This document shows, in pieces, positions 1 through 7,144 of a stretch of DNA of 9,592 bases; position 1 is the stretch's first letter, and every line of letters begins with the position of its first letter. Source of the stretch: Proteobacteria bacterium UBA6921 (GTDB taxonomy: Bacteria; Pseudomonadota; Gammaproteobacteria; SG8-11); NCBI GenBank assembly GCA_002450895.1, contig DKAR01000011.1, positions 128,077-137,668 of the forward strand, in the 5' to 3' direction. Both the position numbers and the translations under genes were made by a program. Under the pieces are notes generated by a model, which was not told where the DNA came from, did not search any database, and was given only the letters and a program-made list of their open reading frames with translations.

Positions 1-1155
1 CTTGGTGTGTGGATTGTCGACGCGGAAAGTTTTTACGCCGCAATCCACCCAGAACAGCACGACATCGCGCCACTCGCGCCACAACCCTTCCTGGTGATCA
101 CCGTGAAACAGGACCGGAACAATGTCTTCATATTTCTTGGGCGGGTTCTCCGCATGCTTGATGCTGCCGTCGGGCCGGTATTTGAACCAGTCCGGGTGCT
201 CCTTTAAATAGGGATGATCCGGCGCGCACTGAATCGCGAAATCCAGGGCGACTTCCATGCCGTAATCGTGCGCGGCACGTACGAACCGGCGGAAGTCATC
301 CAGTGTGCCGAGATCGGGATGCACGGATTTGTGGCCGCCGTGTTTCGAGCCGATGGCGTAAGGACTACCGGGATCATTGGGTCCGGCCTGGGTGGAATTG
401 TTCTTGCCTTTGCGATTGATTTCGCCAATGGGATGAATCGGTACGAAGTAGACGACATCGAAACCCATCCCCTGGATCTCGGGCAGGCGTTTTTCGCAAT
501 CGCGAAAGGTCGATCCCTTGCCGGGTACTGTCCCTTGTGAACGCGGGAACATCTCGTACCAGGCTGCAAAGCGCGCAGCGATGCGATCGACAGTGACTTC
601 AAGTTCGCGATCGTATTGCGTGGAGCGTGAGCGATCTGGCGCGCGCGCCATCAACCGGCGCAGCGCCGGGGACAGCAACAGATCAATGCGATCCTGCGCC
701 ACCGCGGATTCATCGTAGTTGCGTAAAGTGCGCGCCAGTTGCGCCTGGTCTTCGCGACCGGCGCGCGCTTGCGCGGCGGCAACCAGCTCGCGACCTTCCA
801 GCAGGTCCACGTCGGCGAAGACATTTGCGGCCACGCGTTTTTCCATATCGCGCCGCCAGGATTCAAACGCATCCTGCCAGGCCTCGATCGTATAGTAGTA
901 GCGAGTGTTTTTTTCCAGACGGAACTCACCATGCCAGCGATCGTTGTCGCGGTGCTCCATGGGAGACTCAACCCATGCCTGTTCGCTGTGTTCGCGAACT
1001 TTCAGAACGGCGGCCATCACATCGTGGCCTTCCTTGATAATGTCGGCTTCAACGACCAGTGTATCGCCGACCTCGCGCTTGACCGGATAGCGCCCCGCAT
1101 CCAGTTCCGGATACACGTTTTCGATAATAATGGTTCTTGTCGTTTCTTTGATCAT
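1..1155 (-). CDS. glgE: GlgE, alpha-1,4-glucan:maltose-1-phosphate maltosyltransferase (N-terminal 385 residues; 3' end outside window)
   Basis: GlgE transfers maltosyl units from alpha-maltose-1-phosphate to the non-reducing end of alpha-1,4-glucan in the cytoplasm, the polymerising step of the TreS-maltokinase-GlgE-GlgB route from trehalose to glycogen-like glucan. The frame is open from the ATG at 1155 to the window edge. Residues 1 to about 190 match the GlgE N-terminal domain, opening with ENVYPELDAGRYPVKREVGD. The GH13 barrel follows: GFDVVYFVPIHPIG at 231-244, the GlgE-type DFAIQCAPDHPYL from Asp305, and FRVDNPHTK at 377-385. Asp380 is the expected catalytic nucleophile. The general acid Glu and the C-terminal half are missing because the window stops; the family is usually about 650-700 residues. 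GGAGA at 1161-1165 lies 5 nt before the ATG and supports this start. The gene is divergent from the histidine kinase. No pathway partner is visible. GlgE is clearly favoured over a generic alpha-amylase because of the N domain and the DNPHTK signature. Confidence 0.93.
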   Translation of the reverse strand, partial: MIKETTRTIIIENVYPELDAGRYPVKREVGDTLVVEADIIKEGHDVMAAVLKVREHSEQAWVESPMEHRDNDRWHGEFRLEKNTRYYYTIEAWQDAFESWRRDMEKRVAANVFADVDLLEGRELVAAAQARAGREDQAQLARTLRNYDESAVAQDRIDLLLSPALRRLMARAPDRSRSTQYDRELEVTVDRIAARFAAWYEMFPRSQGTVPGKGSTFRDCEKRLPEIQGMGFDVVYFVPIHPIGEINRKGKNNSTQAGPNDPGSPYAIGSKHGGHKSVHPDLGTLDDFRRFVRAAHDYGMEVALDFAIQCAPDHPYLKEHPDWFKYRPDGSIKHAENPPKKYEDIVPVLFHGDHQEGLWREWRDVVLFWVDCGVKTFRVDNPHTK

Positions 1156-1160
1156 CGTGT

Positions 1161-1165
1161 TCTCC
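1161..1165 (-). promoter_or_regulatory. Ribosome binding site of glgE
   Basis: On the minus strand GGAGA is followed by five bases and then ATG at 1155. This is a strong Shine-Dalgarno match at good spacing and fixes the glgE start. Confidence 0.7.
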
Positions 1166-1222
1166 GTATTGAGCGGCTCTCAAAACGGCACGCGCCGCGC
1201 AAACGCGCGCGAACCGAACAGA

Positions 1223-1236
1223 TCGCCCGTGGGCGA
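1223..1236. repeat. Perfect 14-bp inverted repeat upstream of glgE
   Basis: TCGCCC, a GT spacer and GGGCGA form a perfect palindrome 68-81 bp upstream of the glgE ATG. It could be an operator for a dimeric regulator or a short hairpin in the glgE leader. Short GC-rich palindromes of this size also arise by chance. Confidence 0.3.
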
Positions 1237-1574
1237 CGAGGTCAATTATTGGCGAATTCCGCGGACCGGGAGACTGTCTCCGTCTTTCAGCGGCGGAACG
1301 CCGATATTGCCGGTTGCACCCAGCGTGTAACCTGCAATGGTCTGTTTCCGGCACGCTGGCGAAAATCCAGCGGCCAATCGATGGTGCAAGAAGGAACAAA
1401 CTAGCGACGTTCTCTAATTTTAGATCGGATTGGCGAAGATTTCGAATCGAATACCGTCCGGTCGCACGAATTGCTTGACAACGGCATGGTGAGCGAGCGG
1501 CAAATTGCTCGATTAATGCATTCAAAATGTCTTTGTGACCACTGAAACCGCGCCATTGATTGGCTGCAGAGTCA

Positions 1575-4037
1575 ATGTCCGCGGAATTGAAAAAAACGCA
1601 CGCGTTTCTGACCGAAGGCCATGTACTCTCCCCAATCGGATCGGTAAAGTATTGCCACTTTAGAATCTGTTGGATGCATTTTGTGCTGAATATCCTCGGG
1701 CTCGCGGTAGCCTATTACATCTCCGGAAAATTCGGCTTTCTATTCGCGATTGCGCCGGGTTATGTGAGCCCGGTGTGGCCCGCCGCAGGTATTGCGCTGG
1801 CGTGGTTGCTTGTATTCGGCATGCGCGCGTGGCCCGGTTTGCTGCTTGGCGCCATTCCCTTGAACATGGAGTTTCCGCTGGGCAGCGATCTGGTCACCAG
1901 TTTGGGGCAGCCCATCTGTATTGGTATTGGAGTGACGCTGCAGGCGCTGTTCGGCGCCGAATTGGTTCGGCGTGTTATCGGGTTTCCAAATGCGCTGGAT
2001 CGCAGCCGTGACATCATTTGGTTTCTGTTGCTCGGTGGGCCGGTCAGTTGTCTCGTGGGCAGCTTGATCGGTGTCTTTGCGCTCGTTTCGTTCGGCTCTC
2101 TCGAGTACTCGTCATTCCTGTACAGCCTTTGGGCGTGGTGGTCCGGCGACGTCATCGGTGTGTTGGTTTTCGCGCCGTTGGTCTTTATTTTCGCCGCCAA
2201 TCCGCGTGCCGAATGGCGTGCGCGAAAACGTTCGGTGGCAATCCCGCTTGTTGTTACATTCGCCCTGGTTGTGCTGGTTTTCAATCTGGTCATGGATCAG
2301 GAGCAACGGCGTGCGGATGCGGAGTTCGCGCGGCGTGCGCATATCGTCGAGGAGCGGGTCGCAGATACGTTGGGAGACTACCTTCAGTCCGTGCGCTCCA
2401 TCGAGGGATTTTTTGCCGGCAGCACAAGCGTTGAGCGCCACGAGTTTCGAACCTACGTTCGTCGGGTTATTGCTGCCGCGCCAGGCATTCAGGCGTTCAG
2501 CTGGAATCCCAGCGTTCCCTCGACTGAGCGCGGTGCATACGAGAGCGCTGCGCGCGCCGACGGATTCAAGGACTTTCAGTTTACCGAACGAGATGCGAAT
2601 GGACAGTTGGTAACCGCCGGGATGCGTCCGGAATACGTTCCGGTCTACTACATTGAACCCCTCGAAGGAAACGAGGCCGCGCTCGGATTTGATCTCGCGT
2701 CGAACACCGCACGTCGTGCTGCGCTTGAGCAGGCGCGGCAGTCCGGCCAGCCCGTCGCAACCCAGCTCCTGAATCTGGTGCAGGGTGGTGAAAATCGCGG
2801 TGGGATCCTGCTGGCTGTTCCGCTGTATGCCGAAGATGCATCACCGGTCGCGTCGGCCCAACGCCACGGGGTACTCCGGGGTTTTGTAGTGGGCGCGTTT
2901 CGATTGAACGACATGATTCACGCCGCGCTGGAAAAAAGCGAAATCAAGGATATTTCACTGCGTATCTCTGATCTCGGCGCGGAACCGGGCAGACAGAATT
3001 TGTACGGCGTACTGGATAAGGATCCCATTGCGCAGGAATCCCAGTTGAAAGCATTGCATGTCACTTCGACCATTCAGTTCGGACAACGCCTTTGGACGCT
3101 GAACTTCACTCCGACACCGGACTATGCGGTTGGCCAACGATCGTCAGCGGCCTGGTTTGTTCTGGTCGCGGGTTTGTTGTTCACCGGTTTGATCGGGGCA
3201 TTCCTGCTGATTCTCACCGGCCGTACGCTGCGTATTGAGCGTGTGGTCGCCGAACGAACCAAAATATTGGAGGACACCAACGTCGAGTTGGCGCGGATCA
3301 ACCAAAATCTGGTGCGTGAGATTACCGTTCGCAAGCAATTCGAATCGGCCCTCGAATTATCCAATCGCGAGCTGGATGCCTTCAGCTACTCCGTGTCGCA
3401 TGACCTTCGCGCACCGCTGCGTGCCATCAACGGTTTCAGCGCCTCGCTGGCGGAAGATTTTGGCAATGTGCTGGGCGAGCAGGGCAAGGGATACCTGGAG
3501 CGTATCCGGGCTGCGACCTTGAAGATGGGCGGACTCATTGAAGATCTGTTGCGTTTGTCACGCGTAACACGATCTGCACTGGAACCCGTGTCGCTGGATC
3601 TGAGCGTCATGGTGCGTCAGATTTTGGATGAGTTGCGTGTGCGCGACCCGAAGCGTCGCGTCGAAGTGAAATTGATGGACGGGTGTGTTGCTGTTGCGGA
3701 TCGTCAATTGCTGCATATCGCACTCTCAAATTTGGTGGGTAACGCATGGAAGTTCACGCGCGAGCGCGTCGATGCGCATATTGAGTTTGGCTGCGAAACT
3801 CAGAACGGCGAATCGGTATTCTTTCTTCGTGACAACGGCGCCGGATTCGACATGGCGTATTCCGACAAGTTGTTCCGGGCATTTCAGCGCCTGCATTCGG
3901 TATCTGCATTCGAAGGATCCGGAATCGGCCTGAGCATTGCGCAGCGAATCATTCATCGCCATCACGGTCGCGTCTGGGCACAAAGCGAACCCAATCGCGG
4001 CGCGACGTTTTTCTTCACGTTGCCGCGTCTGGAGTAA
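1575..4037 (+). CDS. Membrane-bound sensor histidine kinase with MASE1 and CHASE input domains
   Basis: A predicted inner-membrane sensor kinase of 820 residues from the ATG at 1575. Residues about 34-212 form a multi-pass MASE1 domain (SPVWPAAGIALAWLL, WPGLLLGAIPLNM, WWSGDVIGVLVFAPL). A further membrane helix at about 222-239 leads into a periplasmic CHASE domain at about 276-450, with FSWNPSVPS, YVPVYYIEP near 355-362 and LGFDLASNTARRAAL near 370. A second flanking helix at about 526-547 returns to the cytoplasm, followed by a short coiled linker (AERTKILEDTNVELARINQN). The transmitter has H-box SVSHDLRAPLRAI with phospho-acceptor His609, N-box NLVGNAWKF (Asn723), G1 DNGAGFD (Asp753) and G2 GSGIGL from Gly781, so it should be active. 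There is no PAS or receiver domain and no adjacent response regulator. CHASE domains sense small extracellular molecules; the ligand here cannot be told. The start is uncertain: an in-frame TTG at 1560 and an ATG at 1674, right before the first helix, are alternatives, and no strong ribosome binding site decides. Confidence 0.9.
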   Translation: MSAELKKTHAFLTEGHVLSPIGSVKYCHFRICWMHFVLNILGLAVAYYISGKFGFLFAIAPGYVSPVWPAAGIALAWLLVFGMRAWPGLLLGAIPLNMEFPLGSDLVTSLGQPICIGIGVTLQALFGAELVRRVIGFPNALDRSRDIIWFLLLGGPVSCLVGSLIGVFALVSFGSLEYSSFLYSLWAWWSGDVIGVLVFAPLVFIFAANPRAEWRARKRSVAIPLVVTFALVVLVFNLVMDQEQRRADAEFARRAHIVEERVADTLGDYLQSVRSIEGFFAGSTSVERHEFRTYVRRVIAAAPGIQAFSWNPSVPSTERGAYESAARADGFKDFQFTERDANGQLVTAGMRPEYVPVYYIEPLEGNEAALGFDLASNTARRAALEQARQSGQPVATQLLNLVQGGENRGGILLAVPLYAEDASPVASAQRHGVLRGFVVGAFRLNDMIHAALEKSEIKDISLRISDLGAEPGRQNLYGVLDKDPIAQESQLKALHVTSTIQFGQRLWTLNFTPTPDYAVGQRSSAAWFVLVAGLLFTGLIGAFLLILTGRTLRIERVVAERTKILEDTNVELARINQNLVREITVRKQFESALELSNRELDAFSYSVSHDLRAPLRAINGFSASLAEDFGNVLGEQGKGYLERIRAATLKMGGLIEDLLRLSRVTRSALEPVSLDLSVMVRQILDELRVRDPKRRVEVKLMDGCVAVADRQLLHIALSNLVGNAWKFTRERVDAHIEFGCETQNGESVFFLRDNGAGFDMAYSDKLFRAFQRLHSVSAFEGSGIGLSIAQRIIHRHHGRVWAQSEPNRGATFFFTLPRLE

Positions 4038-4158
4038 GGCCCCTCACGCCGCGGCCTACATCGCGTCCTTCGCGCCGTTTGTGTCGATTTGCTCCGGCGG
4101 GCCCGCGTGGGACGGCGCAGATTGATCCGCCGTGGGATCGCACTCATACTCCCGCACC

Positions 4159-5727
4159 ATGAATTTCTCGCTTGCAGATTTTCGGACCGATCGCCTCAGC
4201 GTCGCATTGTTTGCGGTCGCCAGTGTGTTGTGTGTTGTTCCGGTATGGTGGGTCACCTTCCCGCCGATGGCGGATTTGCCGCAGCACGCCGCGCAGGTCT
4301 CGCTTTGGTTCAACGTCCATGACGCGTCATTTCGGTTCAAGGAACTGTTCGAGACGCGATTGTTTTCTCCTTACTTGCTGGCCTATGTGCTCGTCGCGGC
4401 GTTGACCCCGCTGTTTGGCGTGCTGGCTGCCTGCAAGCTGGTCATTTCGGTATCCATTGCGGCGATTCCCTGGGCCACGCGGAGTTTGTTGAAAGCGACC
4501 GACTCGGACACGTGGTGGGCCTGGTTGACCTTCCCGGTTATTTACGGATTTTGTTACCAATGGGGATTTGTAAGTTATCTGGTTGCGATGCCGATCGGAA
4601 TCTGGTTCCTCGGGGTGGCGTGGTCCCACGGGCCCACGTCGTCCATCAAGTCCGGCCTCGTACTTTCCACATTGATGCTCGCGTTATTTTTTTCGCATCT
4701 ACTGGTCATGGGTTTGTTCGGCGCGATCGCTGCGATCGTGTGGCTGATTCGAACACGGCGAATTGGCGCGTTCGCGCAAACCGCATGGCCGCTGCTCGTA
4801 CCGGTACCCATCGCACTGACATGGCTGGTGCAGACCAGCGGGCACGCCGCCAGCCAAGTGCCGACTGCGTGGGACCTTTCATGGTGGAGCTCGCTCGATG
4901 CCTATTATGTGTATCTCGCGGCGTGGAGCACGCCGGACAACCCGGGATGGGGCCGCATTAACGGGTTGTTCCCGCGCCTTTTTGGGCGGCATCCGGATGC
5001 GGTCACGACGCTGCTCGGTCTTGGTCTGATGCTGTTGCCGATCCTCGCGCGCAGCACCATGCGCTTTGAGCTGTCGCGCTGGGTTCCGCTGGTGATCATT
5101 GTCGCCGTCCTGCTGCTGGTGCCGAGTCGCGTGCACGGCGTCGCACTGGTCTTTCAGCGCAACACGTTCTTCCTGATTCCGTTCTTTCTTCTTATTTTTT
5201 CCCCGCCGGCGGCGGCGCTACAACCGGCGCTGCGCGGCATCCGCCTGCTGGCACCGGTGATCGCTCTGGCATGGATCGCCTGGACCGCGCATCTGGCGCT
5301 GGAATTCGGGCGCGACGTGGACGGTCTGAAAGAAGTCATCAATGAGATGCAGCCCGAGCGCCGCGCATTGGCGTTCATGATCGAACGCGACGATCGTTTT
5401 TCCATCGCGCCGGTCATGATCAATCAGGTCGCGTGGTACTCCGCGCTGAAACGCGGCGTTACGGATCCGAGTTTTGCCGGCACCCAGATTCAGCCGGTGA
5501 TCTATCGTAGCGAGTTTGCGCCGACCGCCTCGGTGCTCAACTTTGAATGGGCGCCGAAGCAGTTCAACTGGAATTTTCATCGCGGCGCAATCTACGACTA
5601 TTACGTCGTGCGCGCGCCGGCCAATCCGGGGATGATGTTGTTTCGACAGTCCTCGTGCGTTATCACACTGGTGTCGAATCATGGGCACTGGTGGCTGTTT
5701 CAGCGGGACCCGGCGTGCACGGGGTGA
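4159..5727 (+). CDS. Polytopic membrane protein of unknown function, possibly GT-C-like
   Basis: I do not recognise a named family. The protein has 522 residues from the ATG at 4159. A hydrophobic helix at about 13-34 is followed by a loop with FPPMADLPQHAAQ (Asp39, His43) and then roughly nine to eleven further hydrophobic stretches to about residue 382, including LALFFSHLLVMG with an in-membrane His180. The last 140 residues are largely soluble and aromatic-rich (NFEWAPKQFNWNFHRGAIYD, YYVVRAP). One helix, an acidic first loop, many helices and a soluble C-terminal domain resemble the plan of GT-C glycosyltransferases that use polyprenyl-phosphate sugars, but this is inference from architecture only. 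It lies 121 bp after the kinase on the same strand and may be co-transcribed. Its stop is 7 bp from the stop of the convergent EAL-HDOD gene. GTG at 4132 is an in-frame alternative start; neither start has a clear ribosome binding site. Confidence 0.8.
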   Translation: MNFSLADFRTDRLSVALFAVASVLCVVPVWWVTFPPMADLPQHAAQVSLWFNVHDASFRFKELFETRLFSPYLLAYVLVAALTPLFGVLAACKLVISVSIAAIPWATRSLLKATDSDTWWAWLTFPVIYGFCYQWGFVSYLVAMPIGIWFLGVAWSHGPTSSIKSGLVLSTLMLALFFSHLLVMGLFGAIAAIVWLIRTRRIGAFAQTAWPLLVPVPIALTWLVQTSGHAASQVPTAWDLSWWSSLDAYYVYLAAWSTPDNPGWGRINGLFPRLFGRHPDAVTTLLGLGLMLLPILARSTMRFELSRWVPLVIIVAVLLLVPSRVHGVALVFQRNTFFLIPFFLLIFSPPAAALQPALRGIRLLAPVIALAWIAWTAHLALEFGRDVDGLKEVINEMQPERRALAFMIERDDRFSIAPVMINQVAWYSALKRGVTDPSFAGTQIQPVIYRSEFAPTASVLNFEWAPKQFNWNFHRGAIYDYYVVRAPANPGMMLFRQSSCVITLVSNHGHWWLFQRDPACTG

Positions 5728-5734
5728 GTGCGAT

Positions 5735-6949
5735 TTATTTGGCGACCTTGTCGAAATTCCGATCCGCCCATTCCACCGCTTCAAGATAGGCGTCAACGAA
5801 CACATCGCGTTCCTGTCCGGTGGAGAGCAAGGCATCCCAGTCGCCGCGTTCATAGTTCACGACATGTTTCAGGATGTCGCCGTGCGGACCTTCATGGTCG
5901 AGGATCGCGAAGCGGATTGGCGCGGTGAGCGCCAAGTTGTCCAGTAGCGATTCCATCGGCGCATCCATGATGGCATCCAGCAGGGAAAGCAGTCCGGTGA
6001 TGAACATCTGCGGCTTTACCGCCGGATTTATTTTGGCCGCGAGATTTTCACACATGCGCGCGCGGATCATCGCCGTGCGCATGAGTTCGAGCGGATTACC
6101 GTCCGACGCATTGTTCAGCAGGATCAGCGTCGCCCAGTTGCGTATGGTGACCAGCCCCACAAGGACGATCGCATCCTTCAGCGATTCAATTTCGCGGCGC
6201 AGTCCAAACGCCGCGCTGTTGACGTAGCGCAGCAGTTTGTATGAAAGCGCTGCGTCGGTCGAAAGCGTGGCCTGCAGCTTGCTCACTTCAAGGTTGGGAT
6301 CGCTGATCTGTTGCAGCAGGTGCAGCACCGACGCGCGATTGGCCGGAAGCGTTTTTTGCGTGAGCGTTTGCGGACGGCAGAAGAAATAGCCCTGGAACAG
6401 GGTGATGCCGAGTGCGCGGCACTCCTCGTATTTATCGCGCGACTCGACCTTCTCCGCGACGATTTTGACCGGGTATTTTGACAGCAGCTGAACCTGCGTT
6501 TTGAGTTCTGGCGAACCGTGTTCAAGCACGTCGAGCTTTACATAGTCGGCAAAACGCAACAGAGGTTCGGTTTCCGCCGTCACGGTGAAGTCATCCAGTG
6601 CGATCAAGAAGCCGCGTTTCTTCAGTCGTTGCAGGGCTTCGAGAACTTCGGGGCGCGCCGTCACTGTTTCAAGCAGTTCAAGCACCGAATGTTCCTGGAA
6701 CATGGGAAGCAACGCGTCATTGAGCAGCAGCGGTTCCGGCACGTTGATGAATGCGAGTGAGCTTCCGACCAAGTGGTCGATGCCAATATTCAAAAACGCG
6801 TTGACGATGACTTGTGCTGAGGCCTGATCGTGATCGGAAATGTGGGCGACATCGTACTGGCCGGCGCGGTAGAGCAATTCGTAGCCCACGACTTCCTTGG
6901 CGGTATTAACGAGCGGCTGGCGCGCGATGAAGATGTCCTGTTTTGCCAC
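5735..6949 (-). CDS. EAL-HDOD signalling protein with a divergent EAL domain
   Basis: A cytoplasmic 404-residue protein with the usual EAL-HDOD length and order. The EAL part (residues 5 to about 195) starts IFIARQPLVNTAKEVVGYEL. EAL is changed to ELL (Glu24), followed by FINV (Asn70), LELLE (Glu91), LDDF (Asp119, Asp120), KLD (Lys138), AEKVE (Glu166) and QGYFF (Gln186). The DDFGTG loop is lost (DDFTVT), so cyclic-di-GMP hydrolysis is doubtful, although most metal and catalytic positions remain. The HDOD domain (about 200-390; LSYKLLRYVNSAAFGL, SLKDAIVLVGLVTIRNW) is a helical fold without the HD metal-binding pair and usually serves in regulation or protein contacts. Relatives include Vibrio cholerae CdgJ and Bacillus YuxH. 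The start is GTG; a weak CAGAG lies 6 nt upstream, and the N-terminus matches the family's usual beginning. It follows dctM by 195 bp on the same strand. Confidence 0.92.
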   Translation of the reverse strand: MAKQDIFIARQPLVNTAKEVVGYELLYRAGQYDVAHISDHDQASAQVIVNAFLNIGIDHLVGSSLAFINVPEPLLLNDALLPMFQEHSVLELLETVTARPEVLEALQRLKKRGFLIALDDFTVTAETEPLLRFADYVKLDVLEHGSPELKTQVQLLSKYPVKIVAEKVESRDKYEECRALGITLFQGYFFCRPQTLTQKTLPANRASVLHLLQQISDPNLEVSKLQATLSTDAALSYKLLRYVNSAAFGLRREIESLKDAIVLVGLVTIRNWATLILLNNASDGNPLELMRTAMIRARMCENLAAKINPAVKPQMFITGLLSLLDAIMDAPMESLLDNLALTAPIRFAILDHEGPHGDILKHVVNYERGDWDALLSTGQERDVFVDAYLEAVEWADRNFDKVAK

Positions 6950-7144
6950 GAAGCACTCTGCTGTTGCGGATTGGGTCCCGGCCGCGCCAATGACTGCGAC
7001 GAGCGTGCGGCCAACGAGCGCGCCAGTTTACCCCGTGAAAGGGGAGGAATGCGACGGTTCCGAGCAAACGTTGTTGCCCAGAAGCGCCACTTTCGATGCG
7101 GCGTCCAGTGTTTTTGCCGGTGCGCTGAGAAACCGAAGGAAGCG

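Larger units (their letters stand above)
1156..1574. other. Divergent intergenic region between glgE and the histidine kinase
   Basis: About 420 bp without a convincing gene. It should carry the promoters of both divergent genes. Open frames that cross it overlap the glgE start, have low-complexity Arg/Ala-rich translations and no recognisable domain. Visible structure: a perfect 6-2-6 inverted repeat (TCGCCC GT GGGCGA) at 1223-1236; TTGACC on the minus strand just upstream of that repeat, without a good -10 at 17 bp; a hairpin CGCTGG-7-CCAGCG in the 1355-1375 area; and a perfect TTGACA at 1475-1480 on the plus strand with no matching -10. No sigma-54 type element was found. I therefore call no promoter. 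Confidence 0.5.

Noticed and set aside
739..1404. Plus-strand open frame of 221 codons opposite glgE, and a 158-codon minus frame at 1049-1525
   Set aside because: Both overlap the well-supported glgE coding region in other frames, have Arg-rich translations without a domain, and no ribosome binding site.
1475..1480. Perfect TTGACA on the plus strand upstream of the kinase
   Set aside because: No -10-like hexamer lies 16-18 bp downstream, so I do not call a promoter.
4097..4106. Perfect 10-bp palindrome GCGGGCCCGC between the kinase and the membrane protein
   Set aside because: It is short, GC-only, has no loop and is not followed by a U tract, so it is not a credible terminator or operator on its own.
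4056..4160. Short minus-strand frame in the gap before the membrane protein gene, with MVREYECD reminiscent of FmdB-type N-termini
   Set aside because: There are no zinc-ribbon Cys pairs after the start and the rest is low-complexity, so the resemblance is chance.
5218..5853. 211-codon minus-strand frame across the end of the membrane protein gene
   Set aside because: It overlaps two supported genes, and its translation is low-complexity with no recognisable domain.
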